Assembly (NCBI GenBank): GCA_023421395.1
Contig: JAEZTL010000041.1
Coordinates: forward strand, 80,834 to 144,833
Direction of reading: 5' to 3'
Length of the DNA stretch: 64,000 nt
Source of the DNA: Bacillota bacterium
Lineage (GTDB): Bacteria > Bacillota > Clostridia > Christensenellales > Aristaeellaceae
Shown here: positions 47,368 through 56,286 of the stretch, one piece after another
Layout: each line of letters opens with the position of its first letter
Numbering within the stretch: the stretch's first letter is position 1
Notes under the pieces: generated by a model
Database searches by the model: none
Told to the model about the DNA's origin: nothing
The model's input: the letters and a program-made list of their open reading frames with translations, nothing else
Translations under genes and position numbers: made by a program

Positions 47368-47460
47368 GAAAACCCTCCTGTCCCAAAACGCAAGTATCGG
47401 CTTCAGCACCAGTATACAATGGCGTCTTCCCAAAATCAACCGGATAGACCGCTGCCCGCG

Positions 47461-48255
47461 TCAGGCCTTTTTCTGAAGCGCGCGCATGTGGCGGATGTAG
47501 TCCATTGAGAACTCGTCCTCGCCGCGAAGCGCCAGCGCCGCCAGCAGGGCAGTCCTGATAGGCGGGTTGGTGACGTCCAGAATCGCGCTGTCAAGTCCCT
47601 GGGCGACGGCCATGGCGAGAAACGCGGCGGTCACCTGCGCGCGGCCCGGCAGGCCGAAGGAAACGTTGGAGATGCCTCCGGTCACGTGGACGGCCGGGTG
47701 CGCGGTCTTGATGAGGCGCATGGCATGGAGGGCCTCCCGGGGCTTCTCGTCACCGGCGGACAGCGCCTCCACGATGCAGTCGATGTAGAGATTGTTCTCC
47801 GTCACACCCGCGCCGGTGATCCGCGCGATCAATTCCTCCGCGATGGCGGCGCGTTCCGCCGCGTCTTCCGGCATACGGTAGCGCATCGGCAGCGCGATAA
47901 TGCCGGCGCGCATCCCGGCCGCGACGGGCAGCACTTCGTCGATCCGTTCGCTGGCGGTGACGGAATTGAAGATCAGCGGCCGGTCCCCGGCCGCCTCCGC
48001 CGCGCCGATCAGCACCCGGGGATTGGGCGAGTCCAGCACGATGCCGCAGCCGGTGTGCTCAATTGCCAGCGCCACCAGGCGCCTCAGCACCGGCAGTTCT
48101 TCCTCGCCCAATAGCGCCGCATTGAGATCCAGGTAGTCTGCGCCTGCTTCCTCCTGAGCCTTCATCAGGCGGACGACGGCCCCGTCGTTCCCCTCCTTCA
48201 GGATTTTTAGGGTGGACGGAATGGAGCTGTTCAGTTTTTCGCCGATGATGATCAT
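47461..48255 (-). CDS. Pterin-binding methyltransferase (MetH pterin domain-like)
   Basis: 264 aa. GEKLNSSIPSTLKILKEGND, DYLDLNAALLGEEELPVLRR, GIVLDSPNPRVLIGAAEAAG and HVTGGISNVSFGLPGRAQVT match the stand-alone methyltetrahydrofolate:corrinoid methyltransferase/DHPS-like fold. It sits one base after the HMT-MTHFR fusion gene. Together they may replace part of methionine synthase, but no corrinoid (B12-binding) domain is encoded in this window. Confidence 0.85.
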   Translation of the reverse strand: MIIIGEKLNSSIPSTLKILKEGNDGAVVRLMKAQEEAGADYLDLNAALLGEEELPVLRRLVALAIEHTGCGIVLDSPNPRVLIGAAEAAGDRPLIFNSVTASERIDEVLPVAAGMRAGIIALPMRYRMPEDAAERAAIAEELIARITGAGVTENNLYIDCIVEALSAGDEKPREALHAMRLIKTAHPAVHVTGGISNVSFGLPGRAQVTAAFLAMAVAQGLDSAILDVTNPPIRTALLAALALRGEDEFSMDYIRHMRALQKKA

Positions 48256-50004
48256 TCACAGGCCTCCCTTGACCGTTTTGAGCAACGCTTCCGCCAGATC
48301 CGCGCGTCGAAGCGGCGTCATCAGGCAGAACCCGGCGCAATGATCCCTCGCCTCGCCGATCAAATCGCGGCAGAAGGACAGCGACCGCTCCGTGACCACG
48401 TCCCGCGGTTGGTTTTCAAGGCCGTCCACAAAGGCTTTGGGGATCGAGATTCCCGGTACCTCGTTGTTCAGAAACACCGCGTTTTTGTGGCTCGCCACCG
48501 GCATGATGCCGGCGATCACAGGAACGCCCAGCGCCTCGGCCGCCCTTCGGAGATTGGCCACGCTCTCCGCGGAGAAGATCGACTGGGTGATGAAGCCCTC
48601 GGCGCCCTTTTCCACCTTGAGCGCCGCGCGCCGGAGCTCCGCGTCAAAATTCTGCGCGTTGACATTGAGCGCCGCCAGGATGAGAAACGGCGCCTGCGCG
48701 AAGGGGCCCGCGTTCATCCCGCGCAGAAATTCGATGAGCGTGAAGGCGTTGAAGTTGAATACGCCCTTGTCGGCGGCGGATTCGCCCGGACCGTGGGCTG
48801 CACCCGGGATGGGATCTCCGGTGACGATGAGCGCGCCCCGGATGCCCGCCGCGTGGGCCGCCAGCAGCGCGCCGCGCACGGCGATGCGGTTTCTGTCACG
48901 ACAGGTCAGGTGCGGCAGGGCGTCGATGCCCGCCTCCCGCAGCGTCAGCGCCGCCATCATCAGGCTGTCGGCCCGGGCGCGGGCCAGCGGCGCATCCGCC
49001 AGCGTGACGGCGTCCGCGCCCGCGTCGCGCATCCTCCGCGCCGCGCTCATGAAGTGGCCGACATCCGCGTCCACCGGCGGATCGACCTCTACCAGCGCGA
49101 TCTTTCCCCGCGCCAGCTTCACGCCCAGCGGGTGTCCTGCCGCTGGAATCTCCTGCGGTTCGCGCGGCCGTGCCTCCGCCGGAGGCAGGCCTTCCGCGCC
49201 GGCGCAGCGGCTGACCGCGCGGCGGATGTGCTCCGGCGTGGTACCGCAGCAGCCGCCCAGTACCCGGACGCCCAGCCGTTTCATGTCCCGGAGTTTTTCG
49301 GCGAAGTAACCGGGATTGTCCTCATAGAGCAGCCGGCCGTTGACCCGCGCCGGGTACCCCGCGTTGGGCATGGCCATCACGTCGCCCCGGGACAGATCCA
49401 AGCGCCTCAAAAGCCCCATCATGTGGGCCGGGCCGGATACGCAGTTGAGCCCCACGAAGTCCGCGCCCTCCGCGCGGGCGGCGTCGATCAGGTCGCGGTA
49501 AAAGATCCCCGCGCCGGTGTAGCCGTCCTGGGACGCGGCGAAGGATACCGCCACCACCCCGCCGGGCATCGCCGACCGGATCCACCGGATGGCGGGGATC
49601 AGCGAGGCAAACTCGTCCATCGTCTCAAACAGGAAGCGCGTCAGCCCTTCGCCGGCAAATGCCCGCGACAGCGCGAGAAAGTCCTCCGCGGCATCCCGGT
49701 CGGCGGAGCTGACCGGTCCTATGTCTGCGAACACCTGCGCGCGCTCCCCCGCCGCCTCCCGCGCGAGCCGGACGCCCTCGCGCAGAATGCGCGCAAGCGT
49801 CTCCGCATCCATTGTGCCGGGATTGGCCCCGAATGTGTTGGTCTTGACGGCGTCGGCGCCCGCCTCCACATAGGCCTTGTGAATCTTGAGGACCGAAGCG
49901 GGGTCGGTCAGGTTCGCCATCTCGCAGGGGTGACCGCTGCCTGTCAACGTACGGTAGTAGGTACCGAAGGCGCCATCAAAAAAGAAGCCGTCGATGAAAC
50001 TCAC
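48256..50004 (-). CDS. Homocysteine S-methyltransferase - methylenetetrahydrofolate reductase fusion
   Basis: 582 aa. N-terminal HMT domain (residues ~1-285): GFFFDGAFGTYYRTLTGSGH, VKTNTFGANPGTMDAETLAR, FVGLNCVSGPAHM and zinc site VLGGCCGTTPEH. C-terminal MTHFR domain (~300-582): LVEVDPPVDADVGHFMSAAR, HLTCRDRNRIAVRGAL, GALIVTGDPIPG, KGAEGFITQSIFSAE. Such YitJ-like fusions supply methyl groups for methionine synthesis. Upstream of the pterin-binding partner. Confidence 0.92.
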   Translation of the reverse strand: MSFIDGFFFDGAFGTYYRTLTGSGHPCEMANLTDPASVLKIHKAYVEAGADAVKTNTFGANPGTMDAETLARILREGVRLAREAAGERAQVFADIGPVSSADRDAAEDFLALSRAFAGEGLTRFLFETMDEFASLIPAIRWIRSAMPGGVVAVSFAASQDGYTGAGIFYRDLIDAARAEGADFVGLNCVSGPAHMMGLLRRLDLSRGDVMAMPNAGYPARVNGRLLYEDNPGYFAEKLRDMKRLGVRVLGGCCGTTPEHIRRAVSRCAGAEGLPPAEARPREPQEIPAAGHPLGVKLARGKIALVEVDPPVDADVGHFMSAARRMRDAGADAVTLADAPLARARADSLMMAALTLREAGIDALPHLTCRDRNRIAVRGALLAAHAAGIRGALIVTGDPIPGAAHGPGESAADKGVFNFNAFTLIEFLRGMNAGPFAQAPFLILAALNVNAQNFDAELRRAALKVEKGAEGFITQSIFSAESVANLRRAAEALGVPVIAGIMPVASHKNAVFLNNEVPGISIPKAFVDGLENQPRDVVTERSLSFCRDLIGEARDHCAGFCLMTPLRRADLAEALLKTVKGGL

Positions 50005-50091
50005 TCCCGGTCAAGCGTATGATCCAAATTTATAATGCTCGGGCCGCGCCTGTCAAGCGCGGCCCTGAAAAGTACCCTGCAAAATGTGTTC

Positions 50092-51612
50092 TTACGCCTG
50101 TTTTTGGGCCCGATCGCCGGCCATCATGAGGCCGAGGCCGCTTCTGGTCGCGTCCTTCTGATCGACAATGCCCATGACCTCGCCTTCGTAGAGAACCAGG
50201 ATGCGGTCGGACATCTCGAGAATCTCGTCGAGTTCCGTCGATACCAGCAGAACTGCGGCGCCGCGGTCGCGCTCTTCCACGATGCGGGACTGGATGTACT
50301 TGGTGGCACCGATGTCAAGACCGCGGGACGGATGCACCGCCACCAGCAGGCGGGGCTTTCTGTCCAGTTCGCGCCCGACGACGAACTTCTGCTGATTGCC
50401 GCCGGACAGGTTGCCCGCGTACTCCGACACGCTGGGCGTCTTGACGCTGTAGCGCGCGCACAGTTCTGCGGAGTGCTTGTCGATCCAGCGCCAGTTAAGC
50501 ACGCCGTTCTGGGAGAAGGGGCTTAAGTCATAACTCATCAGCGTCAGATTCTCGCGGATGTTCATTCGGGCGACCATGCCCATCTTGTGGCGGTCTTCCG
50601 GGATATGGGAGACACCGCGCTTCAGAATCGCGCGGGGCGGCTTGCCCGTCATGTCCTCGCCGTCAATCAAGATCTTGCCGCTGGTGGGCTTGATAAGGCC
50701 ACAGATGGCCTTCACCAGTTCCGATTGACCGTTGCCGTCGACGCCGCAGACCGAGAGGATCTCCCCCTCGCGCAATTCAAACGACACGTCCCGAACCGCC
50801 GGCAGGTTGCGAACGCTCAGGCAGGAGAGGTGTTCCACTTTCAGGACGGACTTGCCGGGGGCATTCGCGCGCTTTTGCACCATCAGGTCCACGCTCTTCC
50901 CCACCATCAGCGCGGCCAGCTGCTGCTTGTCGGTGATCTGGGCGATCGGAATTCCGGATGCCGCTACGCGGCCGAGCCGGAGCACGGTGCAGCGGTCGCA
51001 GATGGTCATGATCTCGTTCAGCTTATGGCTGATAAAGATCACCGTCTTGCCTTCCCGGGTCAGCTGGCGGATCATCTCGAAAAGGCCCTCGACCTCTTGC
51101 GGGGTGAGCACGGCCGTGGGTTCGTCCAAAATCAAAAGTTCCACGTTCCGGAAAAGCGCCTTTAAAATCTCCAGGCGCTGCTGTTGGCCCACGGACAACT
51201 GTTCCACCTTGCACCAGGGATCGATGTTCATGTTGTAGCGCGCCGCCATCTCGGTGAACCGCGCGGCGGCAGCTTTCAAATCCAGTACTTCGCGGTTTCC
51301 GGCGTAACCGAGCACGACGTTTTCGATGGCGGTCAGCGCGGGAATCAGCATGAAGTGCTGGTGCACCATGCCGATGCCCAGTTCGATGGCCTGCTTCGGG
51401 TCGCGGATGCGCACGGGCTTCCCGTTATACAGGATTTCCCCCTCGCTCTGCGCGTACATGCCGTAGAGAATGTTCATCAGCGTGGACTTGCCCGCGCCGT
51501 TTTCACCCAGAAGCGCATGCACCTCGCCCCGCTCGACGGTGAGGCTCACGTCTTCATTGGCAATGACCGGGCCGAACCGCTTGGTCACGTGACGCATTTC
51601 CAGTAGTGCCAT
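50092..51612 (-). CDS. Nucleoside-type ABC transporter ATPase (two ATPase domains)
   Basis: 506 aa with ATG at 51612 (AGGAGGGAG upstream). Two ABC cassettes: domain 1 GENGAGKSTLMNILYG, QLSVGQQQRLEILKAL, LLILDEPTAVLTP; domain 2 GVDGNGQSELVKAICG, NLSGGNQQKFVVGREL. In domain 2 the P-loop Lys position is Gln (GNGQSE), usual for this subfamily. It belongs to the BMP/NupO (YufO) family for nucleoside uptake. A longer open frame continues upstream but is an antisense-frame shadow of the permease. Confidence 0.92.
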   Translation of the reverse strand: MALLEMRHVTKRFGPVIANEDVSLTVERGEVHALLGENGAGKSTLMNILYGMYAQSEGEILYNGKPVRIRDPKQAIELGIGMVHQHFMLIPALTAIENVVLGYAGNREVLDLKAAAARFTEMAARYNMNIDPWCKVEQLSVGQQQRLEILKALFRNVELLILDEPTAVLTPQEVEGLFEMIRQLTREGKTVIFISHKLNEIMTICDRCTVLRLGRVAASGIPIAQITDKQQLAALMVGKSVDLMVQKRANAPGKSVLKVEHLSCLSVRNLPAVRDVSFELREGEILSVCGVDGNGQSELVKAICGLIKPTSGKILIDGEDMTGKPPRAILKRGVSHIPEDRHKMGMVARMNIRENLTLMSYDLSPFSQNGVLNWRWIDKHSAELCARYSVKTPSVSEYAGNLSGGNQQKFVVGRELDRKPRLLVAVHPSRGLDIGATKYIQSRIVEERDRGAAVLLVSTELDEILEMSDRILVLYEGEVMGIVDQKDATRSGLGLMMAGDRAQKQA

Positions 51613-51623
51613 GCCGCTCCCTC

Positions 51624-52541
51624 CTATTCCTTCACGTAGGGGATGGCGCTCGAGGCGGGCTTGTTGCTGCGCCGGATCAGCCCGCAAAGCGCCAGAATCG
51701 TGATGATATAGGGCAGCATCACGAGAAACTGGGAGGGGATGCCGGTATTCAGCGCCTGCAACTGGAATTTCAGCGCGTTGCTGGCGCCGAAGACCAGTGC
51801 CGCGCCCATGACGCCAAAGGGCGTGTAGTTGCCGAATACCACCGCCGCCAGCGCCATAAAGCCGCCGCCCGCGATCATGTTTTCGGTAAAGAAGGACATC
51901 TGCCCCATCGAGACAAACGCTCCGGCGAAGCCTGCCATCAGCCCCGAGTACAGGACGCTCATGAAGCGGGTGCGGGCCACGTTGATGCCTACGGTGTCGC
52001 AGGCCCGCGGGTTTTCGCCCACGGCGCGCAGTTTTAGACCCGTGTTGGTGCGGAACATCACAAACCAGGCCGCGGGCACCAGCAAAAACGCGATGTATAC
52101 GGGAACGGGCTGGCTGAACAGCACGTCGCCCAGTACTGGAATCTGCGACAGCAGCGGAATCGGAGCCTTGCCGAACACGTCGATTCTGGGCGGGCTGGTG
52201 GAAGCGCCGAACACCGCGCGGTTGACCGTGATCGTAAGCCCCGACGCCAGGATGTTCATGCCGGTGCCGATGACGGTCTGGTCCGCCTTGACGACGACAG
52301 TGAAGAGGGCGAAGATGGCCGCGAACAGCATCGACACCAGCATCGCGATCAGCGCGCCCAGCCAGACGCTGCCGGTTATGAGAGAGCCGATGACCCCCGC
52401 CAGCGCGCCCATCAGCATCATCCCCTCGGTGCCGATGTTGACGATGCCTGCGCGTTCGCTGAATACGATGCCCAGCGCCGCGATAAGCGTCGGCGTGGAG
52501 AGCATGATCATCGACGAAAGAAAGCTGGTCAGAACATTCAC
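51624..52541 (-). CDS. ABC transporter permease 2 (NupQ/YufQ-type)
   Basis: 305 aa with eight or nine hydrophobic segments. SERAGIVNIGTEGMMLMGAL matches the conserved loop of the BMP-type permease family; VGENPRACDTVGINVARTRF is its second signature. It pairs with the upstream permease and the ATPase gene. Overlaps the upstream permease by four bases. Confidence 0.9.
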   Translation of the reverse strand: MNVLTSFLSSMIMLSTPTLIAALGIVFSERAGIVNIGTEGMMLMGALAGVIGSLITGSVWLGALIAMLVSMLFAAIFALFTVVVKADQTVIGTGMNILASGLTITVNRAVFGASTSPPRIDVFGKAPIPLLSQIPVLGDVLFSQPVPVYIAFLLVPAAWFVMFRTNTGLKLRAVGENPRACDTVGINVARTRFMSVLYSGLMAGFAGAFVSMGQMSFFTENMIAGGGFMALAAVVFGNYTPFGVMGAALVFGASNALKFQLQALNTGIPSQFLVMLPYIITILALCGLIRRSNKPASSAIPYVKE

Positions 52542-53656
52542 GCGGCCTCACCTCCCGTATCGGCGATGGGTTTCGTCGGGTCGGACGGTCCTTTCACATT
52601 GACCGCCCTGACCCTGCGCTTCCACACGAACATGGAGCGCCCCGCGATAAACAGGATGATCAGCGCCTGCACGACCAGAACCACCGAAGAGGAGACGTCG
52701 GTGAGCGTCTGCATCTTGAGCGACCCGTTCTGCAGGCCGCCAAACAGGATGCCTGACAGGAAGATGCCCACGGGGTTGTTGTTGCCCATCAGCGCCACCG
52801 CGATCCCCGTAAAGCCGTAGGACACGGTGAAGGATGTCAGCATCAACCGGGACTGCACCGCGATGATCTCCACGCAGCCGCCCAGCCCCGCAAAGCCGCC
52901 CGCCAGGAACATCGACAGCAGGCTGGAATTGCGGATGCTCATGCCCGCGTAGGCGCCGGCGCTGGGATTGAGGCCCACCACGCGCATCTCGAAGCCTTTG
53001 GTGGTCTTCCACAGGAAGAAATAATAAAACACGATCATGATGATCACCAGCACCAGACCCCAATGCAGCCGCGAGCCGAACATCTTGGGCATCGCCGCGC
53101 TGGCGAAGATTTGCGCGCTCTGCGGGTAGGAGCTGTTGGCGCTGTCCTTCATCGGCCCGTTGACGCAGAAGTCGATGATCTGGGACGCCACGTAGTTGAG
53201 CATGATGGTGGTGATCAGCTCGCTGGCGCCGAAGCGGACCTTCAGCACACCCACGACGAGGCCGTACACCGCGCCGCCGATAAAGCCCGCCACCAGCGTC
53301 AGCGGCAGGTGCAGCGCCATCGGCAGCCCCTCAAAGTTCACCGCCACCAGCGTCGCCAGCAGCGCGCCCACCTTGAACTGGCCTTCCGCACCCAGATTGA
53401 TGATGCCGCAGCGCCGCGCGATGGCGAAGCTGAGCGCCGTGAACATGAACGGAATGGCCTTGATGAAGGTCTCGCCCCAGGCGCGCGACGTTCCGAAAGC
53501 GCCCTTGAGCATCGCCTGATACGCTTCGACCGGGCTGGACGTGGACGTCAGCAAAATGACGACACTGCCGATCAGAAGCGATATGACAAGTGCGGCGACC
53601 GGGTAGTAGATGCTCTTCAGGCCGTTTTTAAGCTTGCCGAGCACGCTCGTGGTCAT
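52538..53656 (-). CDS. ABC transporter permease 1 (NupP/YufP-type)
   Basis: 372 aa with about eight to nine transmembrane helices. Conserved features: ARRCGIINLGAEGQFKVGAL, VVGLNPSAGAYAGMSIRNSS, YGFTGIAVALMGNNNPVGIF. It completes the core of the transporter. It begins 195 bp after the hairpin that follows the substrate-binding protein. Confidence 0.9.
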   Translation of the reverse strand: MTTSVLGKLKNGLKSIYYPVAALVISLLIGSVVILLTSTSSPVEAYQAMLKGAFGTSRAWGETFIKAIPFMFTALSFAIARRCGIINLGAEGQFKVGALLATLVAVNFEGLPMALHLPLTLVAGFIGGAVYGLVVGVLKVRFGASELITTIMLNYVASQIIDFCVNGPMKDSANSSYPQSAQIFASAAMPKMFGSRLHWGLVLVIIMIVFYYFFLWKTTKGFEMRVVGLNPSAGAYAGMSIRNSSLLSMFLAGGFAGLGGCVEIIAVQSRLMLTSFTVSYGFTGIAVALMGNNNPVGIFLSGILFGGLQNGSLKMQTLTDVSSSVVLVVQALIILFIAGRSMFVWKRRVRAVNVKGPSDPTKPIADTGGEAA

Positions 53657-53850
53657 TGAATCCCCTCCCGCATGTGCTGGAGCGGCCCGGCCCGCCTGGG
53701 CCTGATCCGCCGGGAAAACCTGTGCAGTGGAGTTAAGACGCGCGATGGAACTTGTGCGGGCCTGCGAAGGAGACGCGGCACACCCACAGGCGAGCGCGCG
53801 GAAATCCGCCCCCGCTTCCTTTGTCCGGAATCACACGCGTATCGTGCCAA

Positions 53851-53883
53851 ATCCGGTCCGGCCGCCACGCGGCCGGACCGGAT
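53851..53883 (-). terminator. Perfect 15-bp hairpin between BMP and permease genes
   Basis: 53851-53865 pairs perfectly with 53869-53883 across a three-base loop. The minus-strand follow-up (TTGGCACGA) has no strong T-run, so it may act as a weak terminator or RNA-stabilising hairpin that makes the binding protein more abundant than the membrane parts. Intergenic 53657-53898 has nothing else that I can support. Confidence 0.65.
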
Positions 53884-53898
53884 GATATTTCCGGGAAG

Positions 53899-54870
53899 TT
53901 ATTGCAGCGTAATGGTGATTTCGCCGGCCGCCAGCTTGGCATAGATGTCGGCGATCTGGGCCTTCACGTCGTCGGACGCTTCGGTGTAATAGTCGCCGAT
54001 ATAGATGACGCCCTGCGCCGCGCCCATCTTGATGGGCTCATTGGGGATTTCGCCGGCCAGATAGGCCTTATAGGCGGCCTCATAGGCGATGGAGGTGTCC
54101 TTGACCACCGCGGTGACCGCGGCGTCGGGCGCGACGGTTTCCTGGTTGAGGCCGGAGCCGATCGCCTTGCAGGCGCCGCTCTCCTGAGCCGCTTCCATCA
54201 CGCCCAGCGAGGCCTGATTGGCCATCGGGGACAGCACGTCCGCACCCTGGCCGATGAAGGACTTGGCAAGCTCCTTGGCGGCGTTGACATCGTCCATGCT
54301 GCCGGTGTTCTGGGACAGGATCTTGACCTGCGGATCGACGTAGGCGACGCCCTGCGCGAAGCCCTGCGCGCCGTTCTTGATCGGCTGGATCTCCAGACCG
54401 CCGATGAAGCCGACGGTCTTGGACTGGGTGAGCAGCGCGCTCAGCGCGCCCATCAGGAAGCCCTGCTCCGCGTCCTGGATGACGAAGGACGCACAGTTGG
54501 TGTCCACCACGCTGGAGTTGATGAAGAAGAACTGGGTGTCGGGATATTCCTTGGCGGTAGCGGCGCCGGCGTCGGCGAAGCTGCTGGTGGCCAGGAAAAT
54601 CACGTCGTAGCCTTCGTCGCCGAAGGTGCGGATCGCGTCGGCCACGGAGGAAGCGGGCGTGTTCTCAATGTACTTGACCTCCGCGCCCAGCGCTTCGATC
54701 TTCATCAGGCCGTTGTAGGCGGTCGCGTTCCAGCTCATGTCGGAAATCGCGCCCTCGAGGATCAGCGCAACCCGGACCTTCTTGTCCGATTCGGCGCTCG
54801 CTCCGGCCATAAGGCCCAGGGTCAGCAGAATCGAAAGAACCAGAGCCACAAACCTCATGCTTTTTTTCAT
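53899..54870 (-). CDS. BMP-family substrate-binding protein
   Basis: 323 aa. Signal peptide (MRFVALVLSILLTLGLMAGA then SAESD) without a Cys lipobox. BMP motifs: VRVALILEGAISDMSWNATA, GYDVIFLATSSFADAGAAT, EQGFLMGALSALLTQSKTVG, KSFIGQGADVLSPMANQASL. Binds nucleosides or related ligands for the ABC transporter that follows. Most such proteins in Gram-positives are lipoproteins; this one looks secreted or membrane-retained by an uncleaved signal (inference). Confidence 0.9.
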   Translation of the reverse strand: MKKSMRFVALVLSILLTLGLMAGASAESDKKVRVALILEGAISDMSWNATAYNGLMKIEALGAEVKYIENTPASSVADAIRTFGDEGYDVIFLATSSFADAGAATAKEYPDTQFFFINSSVVDTNCASFVIQDAEQGFLMGALSALLTQSKTVGFIGGLEIQPIKNGAQGFAQGVAYVDPQVKILSQNTGSMDDVNAAKELAKSFIGQGADVLSPMANQASLGVMEAAQESGACKAIGSGLNQETVAPDAAVTAVVKDTSIAYEAAYKAYLAGEIPNEPIKMGAAQGVIYIGDYYTEASDDVKAQIADIYAKLAAGEITITLQ

Positions 54871-55078
54871 GGTTTCCTTCTCCTTCGGAGTGTATTTTTC
54901 AAGGCAGTCTGAATTCGACTCCTCTTGAAACGATGGTCAGGGCTATACCGCTCGCGCGCCCGTCCGTTGGGCCGCGGCAGCGCGTCACGCGCGCAAGATG
55001 CAATTGTGCGGTTATCAAATTTGATTTTCAGGGCGCCCTTGCCACCGAAAGGAGTGCTCGACGTGTTTTTTTGTTGCT

Positions 55079-55106
55079 ATTATACCATACCTGTGTTCTA
55101 TGCAAA
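55079..55106 (-). promoter_or_regulatory. Promoter and ~200-nt leader of the BMP operon
   Basis: Minus-strand TATAAT (55084-55079) with a TTTGCA at 55106-55101, 16 bp spacing. The predicted transcript starts about 200 nt before the ATG at 54870. The leader (54871-55072) is GC-rich with several short inverted repeats, but I do not recognise a riboswitch class. 55107-55317 holds no gene. Confidence 0.55.
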
Positions 55107-55317
55107 GGGCTCTACAAAAAATTAATAATTTGCAAATTTTTTGTGGGGCCACAACCATCGCGACCTGTCCCCTGCATTTGGTGCCATTCCCGACGCCTGT
55201 TCGCGTGAAAATGGCGGGATTCTCGTCATCCTTCGATTAAGATTCTCCCAGGGATCATTAAGATGGGTATACTTCACGCAGCCAGTCCGGTTTGAAACGC
55301 GCGCCCCGTTAAGAATT

Positions 55318-55339
55318 CGGGCGTCCTGAAAGACGCCCG
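55318..55339 (-). terminator. Terminator of the molybdenum cofactor operon
   Basis: CGGGCGTC/GACGCCCG stem with a six-base loop directly after the MOSC stop. The following minus-strand bases AATTCTT are only weakly T-rich. Confidence 0.6.
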
Positions 55340-55345
55340 CATGCT

Positions 55346-55750
55346 TTAATCTTCGGTCTGTTCGAAAATGATGGAATCTCCGGCCCTGACTGTTCCACCG
55401 CGGATGACGACGGCAAACACCCCGTCCGTTGGCATGACGCACTTGCCGGTGGCGCTTTTGATCGCGCAACCGTCGCCATGGCATTCCTTGCCGATCTGGG
55501 TGACCGCCAGCGCCGCGCCGCCGATCCGGAGGACCGCGCCCACCGGCAGGCGGCACAAATCCACACCGATGGTATTGATGTTCTCGCCGAAGGCGCCGTG
55601 GGCCAGATTGCCCAGACCCAGCGCGCGCATTTGATCGATGCTCTCCTCAGCCAGGAGGCTCACCTGCCGGTGCCAGGAACCGGCGTGGGCGTCGCCCTCC
55701 ACCCCGAGGCCTACGATGAGCCGTATCTGGGAAACTTCGCGCTTGGGCAC
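55346..55750 (-). CDS. MOSC-domain protein
   Basis: 134 aa from GTG at 55750. LIVGLGVEGDAHAGSWHRQV, AHGAFGENINTIGVDLCRLP and GKECHGDGCAIKSATGKCVM (Cys in the conserved MOSC position) define the family, which handles molybdenum-cofactor sulfur chemistry. In the same frame, upstream of the GTG, there is [14 protein letters not shown], which looks like the usual MOSC N-terminus but has no start codon. It is co-transcribed with moaC (41 bp gap). Confidence 0.85.
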   Translation of the reverse strand: MPKREVSQIRLIVGLGVEGDAHAGSWHRQVSLLAEESIDQMRALGLGNLAHGAFGENINTIGVDLCRLPVGAVLRIGGAALAVTQIGKECHGDGCAIKSATGKCVMPTDGVFAVVIRGGTVRAGDSIIFEQTED

Positions 55751-55791
55751 GCCCTTTGTATCGCTGATATTGACCGAGATGACCCGGGCCT

Positions 55792-56286
55792 TTACTTCAT
55801 TTCCGCTCGTAGGAAATCGCCGCTCTTTCCGCCGGATTTTTTCAAAAGACGTATGTCCGTGATGGTCATGCCTTTTTCAATGGCCTTCGCCATGTCGTAA
55901 ATGGTCAGCGCCGCGACAGAAACCGCTGTCAACGCCTCCATCTCGACGCCGGTTTCCCCCTTGACGCGCACCGTGGCGCGGATGCGGATGCCCGTTGGGG
56001 CTTCCTCTGGCTCAAAGGAGATGTCCGCGCCGGTCAGCATCAGCGGATGGCACATGGGGATCATCTCGTGGGTTCGCTTGGCGGCCATAATGCCCGCCAC
56101 CTGCGCCACCGCCAGCACATCGCCCTTGGCGGCATCGCCCGACAGGATGCGCCGGAGTGTCTCCGGCCGCATCAGGACAAATCCTTCCGCCGTCGCCTCT
56201 CGCAGCGTGGGGGCCTTATCGGTCACATCCACCATGCGCGCGCGCCCCTGAGCGCCGATGTGGGTCAGTTCCTCGTCCACAGTCAT
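55792..56286 (-). CDS. moaC: Cyclic pyranopterin monophosphate synthase MoaC
   Basis: 164 aa. [39 protein letters not shown] and [20 protein letters not shown] (with KAIEKGMTI) are the MoaC signature regions, including catalytic residues. Cytosolic step of molybdopterin synthesis. It overlaps moaA by four bases. Confidence 0.95.
   Translation of the reverse strand: MTVDEELTHIGAQGRARMVDVTDKAPTLREATAEGFVLMRPETLRRILSGDAAKGDVLAVAQVAGIMAAKRTHEMIPMCHPLMLTGADISFEPEEAPTGIRIRATVRVKGETGVEMEALTAVSVAALTIYDMAKAIEKGMTITDIRLLKKSGGKSGDFLRAEMK

Noticed and set aside
46246..47508. Long plus-strand ORF opposite the GH3 gene
   Set aside because: Arg/His-rich antisense reading of a clear GH3 gene; high GC makes such frames common here.
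48340..50022. 560-codon plus-strand ORF
   Set aside because: Antisense of the HMT-MTHFR fusion, which has strong domain motifs on the minus strand.
50092..52551. 819-codon open frame
   Set aside because: Only the part from 51612 downward has the ABC ATPase start, SD and domains; the upstream 313 codons are an overlapping frame of the permease gene.
54871..55072. Purine or other known riboswitch in the BMP leader
   Set aside because: The conserved core bases of purine, THF, PRPP or guanidine classes were not recognisable; kept only as an unassigned leader.
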